A DNA stretch of 64,000 nucleotides from Angiostrongylus vasorum (Eukaryota; Nematoda; Chromadorea; Rhabditida; Metastrongylidae), in assembly GCA_018806985.1 (NCBI GenBank), contig JADANN010000156.1, positions 1 through 64,000 of the forward strand, in the 5' to 3' direction. Numbering within the stretch: position 1 is the stretch's first letter; every line of letters begins with the position of its first letter. The position numbers and the translations under genes are program-made. Below, one piece after another: positions 36,643 to 47,174 of the stretch. The notes under the pieces are model-generated. The model did not search any database and had not been told where the DNA came from. It saw only the letters and a program-made list of their open reading frames with translations.

Positions 36643-37252
36643 TCCCAGTAGCATCACTGGCATCGGTTGATACGCTTTTCGGTTTCTTGAGGACTCTTGT
36701 CATTCGGGGATTCGAGGTAAGTAGCACTTAGTGCCCCCTCACTGCAATTTTAACGTGTGATCTGTTTTCTGCCTGTTTGGAAGAACTTCACATAAAATTT
36801 GATGCCCACTTGCTCTGTGCGGATATTTTTCCTACTGTCTTCTTATTTTCAATCCACATGCTTACAATAGGTTTTAAAGGTGTCCCAAAAGCCAGGTTTT
36901 TTCAGGCTAATTTTGTTGCCTCAGAATTCCTTGAGCTGGACAAAGTTCACACTGGGTGTTTCACTCTTGTTACAGAAAAGTTGGAAGAAACCTGGAAACA
37001 CTATTAGATTTCATCTACTCGTTCAAACTTCGCACAGTTTTGTCATTACGGTATGCACTAACATTCAGCCTAGTCAGAAAAGAAGAGGACGGACAACTAA
37101 GAATGCAAAAGCTTGCTGAATTTGAAGCACACCACACGTTTCGAATGTGCCATATGTTCAAAGCCACTGGCATCCAGCCGTGCTATTCTGCGAAGGAACT
37201 TGGTGGAAGTTTACGCTTTAGTAAGTACATCATGAAAGTAGCTTTCCTGTAG
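36643..37252 (+). CDS. Probable multi-exon ORF cluster (mirror ~9311-9920)
   Basis: Segment 36643-36716 is open (PVASLASVDTLFGFLRTLVI) between a CCACAG acceptor and a GAG/GTAAGT donor. A TTACAATAG acceptor precedes frame 36872 and CTTGTTACAG precedes 36976. The frame 36956-37252 (98 codons; LETLLDFIYSFKLRTVLSL; HHTFRMCHMFKATGIQPC) ends near a TTTAGTAAGT donor. Repeated good splice sites suggest a decayed or short-exon gene. Family unknown. Confidence 0.35.
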
Positions 37253-37525
37253 TTGAGTGTTTTATATCGGATTTTCACTAGGAAGTCCGTAATGCGGATG
37301 TTACCAACTTCGACTACTTATGTTCATTTGCATGACCTTTATTAAAGTTGCAAATATGTTACAATAAGTACTTTCCTTGCTTTGTTATGTGTTGTCGATT
37401 GCTAGACACCACTTAACTTCTTGGATGCACCGACTTTATGAGCCTTCCGTTTCCAATGCTTCCGTCACCTTGCAATCGTCGTCCATCATGGTGGCCTTTT
37501 TCGTGTATAGTTCGCGTATAAATCT

Positions 37526-37729
37526 GTGATCAACAAGTGGTTTTCATCTGGGGATATGACGGGTGAAAATGAACTACAAACAAATCCGTTACTCTTGCAG
37601 GTAGCTGTTATGCTGAATGTCTGCATCCACGTTCATTCCACGTCGTTGTTCTCTTTGTCCACCTATCGTGAAGTGTTTCAACATACCGAGGTATTTTCCC
37701 TTCGATATGCACTGCCTAGATCTCGATGA
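37526..37729 (+). CDS. 67-codon ORF (mirror 8833-9036)
   Basis: Identical in both arms. Reads INKWFSSGDMTGENELQTN, then after a CTTGCAG/GTAGCT site AVMLNVCIHVHSTSL. The order is faintly like the middle of an OTU-type cysteine protease domain but without any catalytic Cys or His box in view, so no function is assigned. Confidence 0.28.
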   Translation: MINKWFSSGDMTGENELQTNPLLLQVAVMLNVCIHVHSTSLFSLSTYREVFQHTEVFSLRYALPRSR

Positions 37730-38201
37730 AATGAAGATTTTTTAGGTGTGAAGCGAGAGGTTCGGTGTGATATTGTGAGCCTATGATGTTTACGAACTCA
37801 TTAGCACTGTATGAGTTGCTCCCAAAATACTGCAAAGAGTTCGCTTTAACTATGTCTCAGAATTATTGTAGAGGATTACAGGAATAGTGAAAGGAGCAGC
37901 TCAGGACGAAGTTTTTGGTCCGTCATTAAGCTGGTGAATTCTCTGAGAATCGCGAACACGTCCATGCTGCTCTCGGTCTTCTGGACAACTGCTCCATCAT
38001 GTCATTTCGATAATCCTTCAACGCTTCGCGTACACTTAGGATATGCTTTCCGTAATCAATGCAGTTAAAAAACTAGTCAACGCAACTTGTTTCCTTTCTC
38101 ATCGTTAAAAATTTTGTTATAGGACTATCTTTCCGCGAAAAACGTGGCTACTGTTGTTTAATTCGCGCTTAGTTTCAGAATAGCGACTTCTTGTTTCTTT
38201 C

Positions 38202-38429
38202 GTGAAAACAGTTGCATTGAAGCATACCTTCCTACTTGCGGTTGCATGTACACGCACTATAACTTGCATAATGAGGCAACTTAAGCTTACAGCATCACCA
38301 TGGCGACGTTCTACTTATAGAACTACGATTAAGGAAGAATGTTCATTACGAACACGACTCTTCCGCGTTCTTAAATGCTTGACGTCCCCATCCGAGAGCT
38401 GGCTCAACCAGCAAATTATATGTCAGTGA
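38202..38429 (+). CDS. 75-codon ORF (mirror 8134-8361)
   Basis: Starts with a short hydrophobic stretch (TFLLAVACTRTITCIM) followed by a basic region. Open and identical in both arms. No family recognised. Confidence 0.2.
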   Translation: MKTVALKHTFLLAVACTRTITCIMRQLKLTASPWRRSTYRTTIKEECSLRTRLFRVLKCLTSPSESWLNQQIICQ

Positions 38430-38570
38430 AAATTGTTGGTATATCCCCCCTTCTAACTTGTCAACATAGGTTTTTCAAATGTCTGTGAGGTTGAATATTG
38501 TTACTGTGTGTATATGTACAAGGCTAATGTTGAAGTTATTAAGTGTTGCTGTTTTTGCCGTTGTCCTTCT

Positions 38571-38890
38571 AACGATTTACCGTCTCATCGTGGCTGCTAG
38601 GTTTTCTTGGTGTCGGACAGCGATGTGCAGCTAAGAAGAGTAAATCAGTACCAGGATCCACCACCGTCTTGATATCAAACTAATGGCATGATGGCAAATC
38701 TCCCTCTGATCCACAAGGGCGGCGACTGCCAGTGGTGGGTAGTGACGACCTGGGGCAGACTTTGGCCAGGCTGACCTCGGGACTGCAGGGAACCACAATG
38801 ACTTAACCAGCAAAACCCCGAAAAGTGGAGATTATGCTGGGGCTTGCATAACCGGTGAGAACGAGCCGTGCAAGTATCCAAGTAAGTAAG
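38571..38890 (+). mobile_element. R1 retroposon copy a (P1 right mirror)
   Basis: Mirror of 7671-7990; ends in CAAGTATCCAAGTAAGTAAG, which looks like a short tandem tail of a non-LTR-type retroposon. Confidence 0.85.
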
Positions 38891-39388
38891 TTGTTATTGC
38901 AATACACATCAATGTCGTGGCTTAAGTACTGAGTTCCTGTGACCACCATTTTATTCGCTTTTCAGCTTTCTCCTAGAGGCGAAATAAAGAGCGTGAATTC
39001 TTAGTACAGTGAGTAAATATGCTGGCAAACATTTCAGGAAAAGACTGCGAGATTTGATTGAGCCACCATCATTTAATCTGTGCTGGCTTTGTTGAATATC
39101 CTACTGTTGTACCAAAGTTTGTTTTTTGTTCAACTGCTGTAGAAGTGAGATTCATACGGTTTTGTAAATTGTGAATAAAACTTGAATAAATGCAGTTCCC
39201 AGAATCTCAGTGTCTTCATCGAAGTTATTCCAAACAAAAAAACCGTTGCAAAAAAGTGTTATCTTAGTTGTTGCCGTTCTGACACGAATTTCGTCAGAGC
39301 TGCGTTTGAGAACCACGTTTTTTTCATCCTATATTTTCTAATTTTCCTCTCCTACCTCTCATGCAACGATATGGAATAAGTGCAGTAG

Positions 39389-40844
39389 TCACCTGCATAA
39401 CCTCTCGTCCAGTGGATCGTCGAATGACTGGAGTGGGCTCCAGTGAATATCTGATTTCTCCCTGTTGCGCACAAGAATAGCCCAGTGGATTTTGCTCGCT
39501 CTAGGGACTTGTTGAGCATCATACCCTTCTTCTGCGGTTTTCGCTACAAACTATAACCATCGGGATGGTGCTTCTGCTGCTGTACGTTTGACGTTCCGAG
39601 AAGTGTGGTCGCAAAAGGCTTTTGTCCCTCGATTGTCGTTCATACTCATTCTCTGTCTAGGCTATCTTAACCTCGACAGTTTGGCGTGTAGAACGGCTTC
39701 ATTAATTTTTGATGACTGACATAGGTGGGAGTTACGGATTCCCTCTCTCACTTGCACGATATGAGATACTCCTAGCATCGTCCTTTTGACTGCGCGTTAA
39801 ATGACGCTGAGTGATCTTTTATCCTGCTTACGCAACGAGCAGGTTTTTTAACGCATAAATTAAAACAGGATGTACCCTTGAGTCCAAAAGGTGGGCACGA
39901 AGTAGGTAGTATTTGTTTTCCTAACTACATCCTTGATGCTCTTCAAAGTTCCCCAAGCAGCTCGTTTCCGTCCGCTCAGCTGTGGAGTGAAGTCGTTTAT
40001 CGCGTTGATTTCCCCACCCAGTTAGACGTAACTCAAGCATATAGGGAGACTCTTTTCCTTCATCGTGAATAGAGCATAAAGAAAACCAATCTGTTTCTTC
40101 CGAACATCCTTTTGTGAGATCTAGCCAAACAGCAACATTTCCAAGGGTTTCATCGAATTTCGGCAAGCATTCGTTCTGCTGGATAATGTTTAGTCAGCGA
40201 AGTGAAGACGGTTTGATTGCCCACTATCGACTTTTACTCGCATGTCGTCCTATTCCAGTGTTTTTGCGTGGCGTTTTGGAGGGTGGCGGTGAACAAATTT
40301 GGCGAGATGGTATCGCTTTGCCTAACCACTCTTTTGATGACGATGTTAGGTATCGTTATAGAATGGTGACATTTTTGTTGTTAAATTTCGTATACCTCAC
40401 GAAGAAGCATTGTATGCTAAGTAGGGGGCCCTCTCGCCGTTAATGGGGGGTTCCTTGAAGGCTTACACCTAAACTGAGTCAAAAGCTTTCTTTAAATCGG
40501 TGAAAGTGATGGATGCATAACTGCCTCTAGTACTCTGGTGATGCTTCAACGAGCTTTGTGATCTTGTGGATGTGGTCTATCGTACTGAATCCTCTCTCCA
40601 ACCATGATTGCTCGTGTTGATGTGCTTCGCTCAATGTTTTGTGAATCCTATTTCAGATGACTCGAATGGTGAGTTTGCAGACTGCAATCAACAAGCATAT
40701 TGAGCGTCTATTGCCAATATCGCGGCGATCACTCTTCTTAAACAATAACACAATCTTACTGACTGGTCTTCGGCTGAATACGAACAATGCATTCTGATAT
40801 GTAATGTTCTTCATCGCAAAGTGTGCATTCGTACTGATTAGCTG
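39389..40844 (-). pseudogene. Decayed RTE-like retrotransposon (P1 right, mirror)
   Basis: Minus-strand mirror of 5716-7172. It shares the same stop after LHFAD and the same order of RT motifs, so the element was already broken when the arms were last equalised. Small homopolymer differences from the left copy occur (for example in the G run near 40441). Confidence 0.82.
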
Positions 40845-42010
40845 TTGATTGATTGTGAGTGAACAACAACCGCTCCATATAAAACGGGCACTAGCGAGTA
40901 CGGTTCTCATTCGACCCACGCTACCCTCCAGACAAACCCCCCTCAGTACGTCTCCAAATGGACAGCTGAACACCCACCAATCAGCGGTTGGAACACCAAG
41001 TTACGCGTCTGGAAATGGGTACTGAGCGCTAATATCAGCGGAAGAACCATGAAACAGTGGGCTACTTTGATTTTACAGACAATTTGTTGTACAAGGAATA
41101 AGTCATTCCACCTCTTCTGTTCTAGATTCGTCTTCTCGAAAATGGGCTGGCCGCATTGCACGGTGCTAACTCAGCTCTGGAAAAAGGAGCCGTGAGTTAG
41201 AAATGAGGACGCGGCAGTTCGAATCGAGTAGGCAGAGGCTTCTTTTCGCTTCCTCTTAAAATATAGGAATTTTTGTTTCAGAACGATTATTCCCGAAGTT
41301 TTCTATTGATCACTCTTCATCGTGTCTAATTATTCGGCGTTAGCAAGAGAGTTCTCCTACAGGGATCACACTTTTTGGATGTTTACTGTTTATTCGGGGT
41401 CGAAAAAACTTTCACTATTAATTGGTCATTTCTATTGACTTTTATTAGTTTACGGTCCATCGTTTTCAGCACGCGTGACATGGCATTAGTTCGTTTATTT
41501 ACGGGATCAAAAGGTGCATCACCGATTTGAGTAAATGGTGTTTAAGGGAACCCTGAATATCGATGTTGAGTAGTTTTTTGAGGATCAGCTTCGCTCTCTA
41601 TGGTCTTGTGAAAAAGCTAAAGTACAATGTAATGCTTATCCTTTGAACAAATTCTTGTTTCTTCTGTTTGCCAACAGTCCAGTTCTGATCTCAGTGGAGC
41701 ACTGTAGTCCATTTTCACCAAATATTGGGCTACTCATCTTTCAAGTTTCTTAACGTTGCCGAGTGAAAGGGCGCGGACGAAAATTGAGCATATGTGGATG
41801 TTGAGAGTGAGTAGCCGACGTTCTCTTCGTGAAGTTAACAAACCAGAGGAATCGGCGGGAGAACGCGCTAGTGAACATGACGACATACCTCAACAGTTGA
41901 GAGGAAGAATTCAAGGCAAAAAGCGCATCACATAAAATGTTTACGTTTTTTCTTGGTCAACACTCGTTTTATAGCCTTTGGATGAATGGTGATAGTCAGT
42001 TCATCGGATT

Positions 42011-42274
42011 GTGTTATCGAGTTGTCCTCCATTAACGGAAGAGTATTCTCGAAAAAAAATGGGAAGTGGAAATTTGTCAACGGCTATTAAGAGTTCTAAA
42101 AATAAACAAATGTTTCTTAGCTTTGAATCCTCTGATGGGCAATATGATAGTAGAGAAAGAAAAGCACTGGTTCTTTTACTGATAGACAAGTGTTTCATTT
42201 CACGCAAAGTATTGCGCATCATTGGAGGCTGTTCTACGCCAGATCAGGTATGTCCTCCTCTATCCGTCGCATGA
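42011..42274 (+). CDS. Exon-like ORF conserved between P1 and P2 (mirror 4285-4548)
   Basis: 87-codon frame; identical in both P1 arms. The middle part (NLSTAIKSSKNKQMFLSFES) aligns with the P2 frame at 61900-62091 (NFSIAVKISKNEQLSPSFET), so the reading frame was kept while the DNA diverged, which supports past coding. A GTATG donor-like site follows CAGATCAG at 42248. Serine- and lysine-rich, no domain recognised. It sits upstream of the cold-shock exon on the same strand. Confidence 0.35.
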   Translation: MLSSCPPLTEEYSRKKMGSGNLSTAIKSSKNKQMFLSFESSDGQYDSRERKALVLLLIDKCFISRKVLRIIGGCSTPDQVCPPLSVA

Positions 42275-42319
42275 TCCGTACTTACTGCTCTAACTTCATA
42301 TTATTGTTTCCGCTTAGCA

Positions 42320-42389
42320 GGCGAGTAGCACAATGGTAGTAGTGGCTTTCATTACAAATGTGGGGGTGCTTCGAACTCATCCAGGCGCC
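42320..42389 (+). other. tRNA-like relic, P1 right arm
   Basis: A 70-bp segment with an A-box-like GTAGCACAATGGTAG and, 36 bases on, a B-box-like GCTTCGAACTC. The T-arm pairing is imperfect and the acceptor stem (GGCG... / ...GCGCC) is poor, so it is not a working tRNA. The same spacing survives in P2 around 62065-62150 (GGTACAGCGGTAGG; CGCTTCGAACTT). It could be a tRNA pseudogene or the head of an old SINE. Confidence 0.4.
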
Positions 42390-42699
42390 TGTCAAGTCTC
42401 TCAAACCTCCGTCGTTGTGAAGAAGGTGCCACATCTGGAAGGAAAACTGTTTGTTAATTCAATTCAGCGCATCAAATGGGGATTAGGAAGACGGTGCCAG
42501 ATTTGTCTGGGTACAAAATGTCTATCCATTCTGTGTAGTTCCTCACAACTTGACTTGGGACGCCCAATAACAGTTATGACTGCAAGCCGAACGGCCTCGG
42601 ACACCATCTGACAACATTCATAAAGAGGAGAGTGCTCAACCAGTGGGGAAACCTGCGTGCGCTCAACCAGTAGAGAAACCTGCATGCGTATAGCTCGCA

Positions 42700-42766
42700 C
42701 AATTTAATGGATTATGGGTGCGAGGAAGCGAGTCACTTGATAGAACTTCTCGAACCCGCGCAGCAG
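42700..42766 (+). CDS. Short exon with consensus donor, P1 (mirror ~3793-3859)
   Basis: Frame NLMDYGCEEASHLIELLEPAQQ ends at CAG followed by GTATGG, a good splice donor. The P2 counterpart (62437-62493) reads NDGYEQTSYLLEVLRAVK in the same frame, and there too the exon ends at the matching position. This conservation of exon limit and frame between P1 and P2 is among the better signs of a real ancestral gene. An acceptor-type TTTCTTTCAG follows about 100 bp downstream at 42866. Confidence 0.4.
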
Positions 42767-43002
42767 GTATGGAGAGATGTCACAGGCATGGGATCTTTCA
42801 ATTTTGGTTAGAACAAACTATTTTTTTTAAATTTCGTTATTATAAATTTGGCGAGATTTCTTTCAGTACTGATTATTGACGCCACTGACCACATTTGACT
42901 GCATCCACCTCTTCATTGACCATTTTGACCACAATTTAGTCTGAGTCTGTGCAAAATATCCTCTAGTTTGGAGAGCGAGCGACTTCTTCTGAAAGCGAAC
43001 CG

Positions 43003-43248
43003 TTGGAGAGCGACCTGAATAAAATTCGAAAGCAGTCGTTCCCAATCAAATCCATAAATGAATTTCCATTAGCATCCATAAATTTTCTAAGCTTTTATTT
43101 AGAACGAGCTGTACTTGCAAAAAGTGCAGCAGAGGCTTGCGGGCTTATCCTCTTTAAAGAGAAGAGTGGCAGCGCAATACTAGTTGAAAAGAAGGAGAAG
43201 AAAGACGAACTGTATCAGGAACTGGAAAGCGAATATTCAGATAACTAA
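43003..43248 (+). CDS. 81-codon ORF at the edge of the 620-bp tandem array (mirror 3310-3555)
   Basis: Identical frame in both P1 arms. It ends in a lysine/glutamate-rich coil-prone tail (VEKKEKKDELYQELESEYSD). The last 29 codons are the first part of the 620-bp unit, so this tail is re-created in each tandem copy at 43778 and 44399. Start codon uncertain (TTG in frame; no upstream acceptor in the same frame without stops). No P2 counterpart of the tail seen; no family recognised. Confidence 0.35.
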   Translation: MESDLNKIRKQSFPIKSINEFPLASINFLSFYLERAVLAKSAAEACGLILFKEKSGSAILVEKKEKKDELYQELESEYSDN

Positions 43249-45019
43249 ATGCGATCTATAGCTAAGAAATCAAGTGTATCAGCGACATGTTGGGATAGCT
43301 GCCTCATCAATTCTATTAATTCCTGATTTTCACCCTATTTGTTCCTTCTTTCAGATCACTGAGCTGCAGTTAACAAAATAGGTCCTCACAGAACCGCCGA
43401 ATGAAGAAGCATCAAAGGCGGTGTCAGTTTTTTTTCTTGAGAATAGAAGTGTTTTAAAAAGCTGAGGCATCATCTTCCTAGCCGATATTCTCAAGCAGAG
43501 GACAGTTTAAATATTTCCGTCCAAAACCTACTTGATAAGAAACCCATGTCATGACAGAACTAGGTGAGTTATAAATGGGTCATTGTGTCCACGTGTGAGT
43601 CACTCAAAGAAGCTCCTATAAAAAGCGTGATGCCGGTGTTTTCTGAAGAAGCGAATACTACTCGGAAGTTCTATAGCACGATTGTTCACATATGAGCCTA
43701 TCACTTACCATAAATCGTTTGCTCAGACGAACACGTGTGGTCCACGTGGACAAAACATGTCACTATATCTAGTAGCAAGAGAAGAGTGGCAGCGCAGTAC
43801 TAGTTGAAAAGAAGGAGAAGAAAGACGAACTGTATCAGGAACTGGAAAGCGAATATTCAGATAACTAAATGCGATCTATAGCTAAGAAATCAAGTATATC
43901 AGCGACATGTTGGGATAGTTGCCTCATCAATTCTATTAATTCCTGATTTTCACCCTATTTGTTCCCTTCTTTCAGATCACTGAGCTGCAGTTAACAAAAT
44001 AGGTCCTCACAGAACCGCCGAATGAAGAAGCATCAAAGGCCGTGTCAGTTTTTTTTTCTTGAGAATAGAAGTGTTTTAAAAGCTGAGGCATCATCTTCCT
44101 AGCCGATATTCTCAAGCAGAGGACAGTTTAAATATTTCCGTCCAAAACCTACTTGATAAGAAACCCATGTCATGACAGAACTAGGTGAGTTATAAATGGG
44201 TCATTGTGTCCACGTGTGAGTCACTCAAAGAAGCTCCTATAAAAAGCGTGATGCCGGTGTTTTCTGAAGAAGCGAATACTACTCGGAAGTTCTATAGCAC
44301 GATTGTTCACATATGAGCCTATCACTTACCATAAATCGTTTGCTCAGACGAACACGTGTGGTCCACGTGGACAAAACATGTCACTATATCTAGTAGCAAG
44401 AGAAGAGTGGCAGCGCAGTACTAGTTGAAAAGAAGGAGAAGAAAGACGAACTGTATCAGGAACTGGAAAGCGAATATTCAGATAACTAAATGCGATCTAT
44501 AGCTAAGAAATCAAGTATATCAGCGACATGTTGGGATAGTTGCCTCATCAATTCTATTAATTCCTGATTTTCACCCTATTTGTTCCCTCTTTCAGATCAC
44601 TGAGCTGCAGTTAACAAAAATAGGTCCTCACAGAACCGCCGAATGAAGAAGCATCAAAGGCCGTGTCAGTTTTTTTTCTTGAGAATAGAAGTGTTTTAAA
44701 AGCTGAGGCATCATCTTCCTGGCCGATGTTCTCAAGCAGAGGACAGTTTAAATATTTCCGTCCAAAACCTACTTGATAAGAAACCCATGTCATGACAGAA
44801 CTAGGTGAGTTATAAATGGGTCATTGTGTCCACGTGTGAGTCACTCAAAGAAGCTCCTATAAAAAGCGTGATGCCGGTGTTTTCTGAAGAAGCGAATACT
44901 ACTCGGAAGTTCTATAGCACGATTGCTCACATATGAGCCTATCACTTACCATAAATCGTTTGCTCAGACGAACACGTGTGGTCCACGTGGACAAAACATA
45001 TCACTATATCTAGTAGCAA
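43158..45019 (+). repeat. 620-bp tandem repeat, 3 copies (P1 right)
   Basis: Copies begin at 43158, 43778 and 44399 and the last ends near 45019. The second and third copies share variants (GCGCAGTAC versus GCGCAATAC in the first), so the array grew by copying a derived unit. The extra copy accounts for the 616-base step in the palindrome pairing sum. The unit was absent from the ancestral block, as P2 has no copy. Confidence 0.93.
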
Positions 45020-45349
45020 GTACGAGGATGTCCCTTTAGATGTATACCCGATCAACCACGGAGGCCTAGATATTTGTCGCTGTTCCAAAATGCCCAATCT
45101 AGCTTAATATAATAATAATTGCCGAGTATAAACCTAAGCAAGTCTTGCTGTTTTCTAGATTAGCATACAGGAGTTTGTTATTACATATTATTCATTTAAA
45201 TACATTGATTTAATTCAACTTAACTGGACAGACTTCTCGCTAATGGAATCTCCAGGGTGCATACGAGCTCAACCGATGCTGACAGTGCCTGTCGAAGTGG
45301 CCGAGGAGGCCCTCGAAGGAAAATTCGAAGCGATGAGGCACAGAAACGA

Positions 45350-45760
45350 CATGGATGTTAGGAAACCAACGACCAACGACGGCAAAAACTAGCGTCGCAA
45401 GCGTTGACTCACAAACGAGATGAGGAACCATGCCGTATTTAGGAAGAGAAACAAATAATTCGAAGACCGTGAAACATTGGCTTGAATGATCAAGTAATGT
45501 GGTATTCCATCCTTGGCTACTTTGGCTTCGTTTCATGCGCAAAGGGCAGGCCAGATATCCTTGTGCACCGGAGTGCTATTTCGAACTCACAAAGGGGAAG
45601 ATTTTGCGTAAGGGTCCAGAAGATCCGACTCGAGTCGACACCTGAAACCAATCGGCATTTCAAGAGTGAGCAACTATGGATGTGGAACTGGAGTCACTGC
45701 AGCTCTGAAGTCGAAGGGGCCGGAACTTTAGCCACAATAAAGAATTTGTATCAACATTAG
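45350..45760 (+). pseudogene. Cold-shock-domain (Y-box-like) gene fragment A, P1 right arm
   Basis: Plus-strand reading frame 45482-45760 translates to a truncated cold-shock domain: the first strand (WYSILG), an RNP1-like YFGFVS and an RNP2-like ILVHRSAIS. Cold-shock domains bind single-stranded RNA or DNA; nematode Y-box (CEY) proteins are germline RNA-binding proteins. The last strands of a normal domain of about 70 residues are missing, replaced by a tail shared with the other copies (ending LATIKNLYQH). Upstream bases from 45350 align with copy C but carry a 2-base deletion that shifts the lysine-rich lead-in out of frame, so this is probably a pseudogene. The tail overlaps the recurrent CGAAAC/AATAAA-like motif. 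Alternative: an exon whose remaining strands lie beyond an unseen intron. Confidence 0.68.
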
Positions 45761-46299
45761 CCACAATAAAAAATTTGCATCAACCATTTGTAACCTCTCG
45801 AAGAGAAGCAAATATTCTAGTCTCAGCTAAAAATGACTATTTTAAGCAAATGTTATGTGAAGTTTTGAATCGATATGCTCCTCCGCTTTTCTGACAATAC
45901 TGTTTACTTCCCTCTAGTGCACAGAAATAGGTTAAAATTTTGAAAGAAAGGAAATGTCAGCTTTAAGGAAATGACATGAATAAAACACCATTTGACGATT
46001 TTCTTTCAAGTATTCGCCTAGTTAAGGTTCCAATTAGGCACTAACGGAATCTTGTCGGATCTCACCACAACACCTGATCTTTATATCTCATTACATGAAC
46101 TATAAATTTAAAACAGAATTTCAAGTGTGAAGAAACTACATTACAGTGCAACTGCACATTCACAGAAATCTATGGTTTATTACTCAAGAAGTAATTTTTG
46201 TCATAGAATGTACTCGAAACATGCTTGGTTACTTGGATATTTCGATGCCCTCTTCACGAGTTATATGGAAGCGAGCCGATTTTTCCACTCGCTTCTTTG

Positions 46300-46817
46300 T
46301 TCGTAATCGTTATCCATGGTGGTGACTTGATTCGCAACACGGTGGCAAGTCTCATTCCCTTGTCTGTAAAACATCGGCAGCTGAGAGCACGGCTGATTGA
46401 CTTTAGTTATGAATACGTCCGCCCGACGTCTAGTTGGTGGTCCTAGCGGACACCAGCATCTTCGTGGAGTCCACTTTGCAATATGGATGTGTTACAGCAG
46501 AACGACATCCCAGTGCATGATTAGGTCGGGAAATTCAACAGCTGTAGCGCCCTTCCGCTTCATCTGACGAGACTAGATCAAGTGGTTGTTTGCTTGTGAT
46601 TTTCCCTTTTTTTGTCGCAACTACGGGATTCTTTATTACTAGAACCCATGAAGTCTTTTTCACATTTATGTCCTATCTCCAGGCTCCTATCACGAGAAAT
46701 GTAACAATTCAACAAGCAGTACTTCATGTAGCAAAAACTATTGTGCTCGCATCTGCACCGGTGTTATTGGCGGTCCGGCGCGGGTTTAAAATTTTCTTCA
46801 AAACGATGCTTGAATGA
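46300..46817 (+). pseudogene. Membrane-protein-like fragment, P1 right arm (mirror 357-875)
   Basis: Two adjacent frames. The first (to 46446) contains VASLIPLSVKHRQLRARL and a YEYV segment that align with the P2 minus-strand frame at 53310-53495 (VASLMSLSVKHRRMKARV, YEYV), so coding was conserved after the P1/P2 split. The second (46590-46817, 75 codons) is hydrophobic with two membrane-type stretches (IFPFFVATTGFFITRT; TIVLASAPVLLAV). Stops and a frame change separate them. It is likely the remains of a multi-pass membrane protein; family not recognised. Confidence 0.4.
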
Positions 46818-47174
46818 GAATGATTTGTTTCTGAACATAAAATTAGCGAATACTTGGCTGAGGCTTCATGAAAAATCAAGAAATGTGCAATCTTCGCAAA
46901 ATTACCCACTAGGTGGCTTGGCAAATTTGCAATTAGCCTTCTGAGCCTTCGCCGTGCGAGGGCCTTCTGAGGCCGCCAAGGATTTTCAGCCAGTGACTGT
47001 GTTGTTTTCACCGTGGCATTGACTTGTGACATAGGGTTTACTTCTAGCTAGGATTCAAGATGGAAATGGTGCTATGGTTCATGTTTGGAAAGACTTTTTG
47101 GGAAGTAAATCATTTTGCGTTAGGCTCTTCGACATCTAGAAAAACAGTCCTCGGTAACAAATGAATGAATTGCA

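Larger units (their letters stand above)
23812..47174 (-). repeat. Palindrome P1, right arm (~23.4 kb)
   Basis: Reverse complement of 1-22851. It differs by carrying three rather than two copies of the 620-bp tandem unit, lacking a 149-bp GT-AG segment at 34660/34661, and having an extra 53-bp GT-AG segment at 29483-29535. Elsewhere the differences are single bases or short homopolymer changes, apart from a more diverged patch near 38940-39060. Coding-like ORFs lie mostly on the plus strand here, reading away from the palindrome centre. Confidence 0.97.

Noticed and set aside
37526..37729. Possible OTU-type protease domain
   Set aside because: Only a vague order of residues; no catalytic Cys or His box found upstream or downstream.
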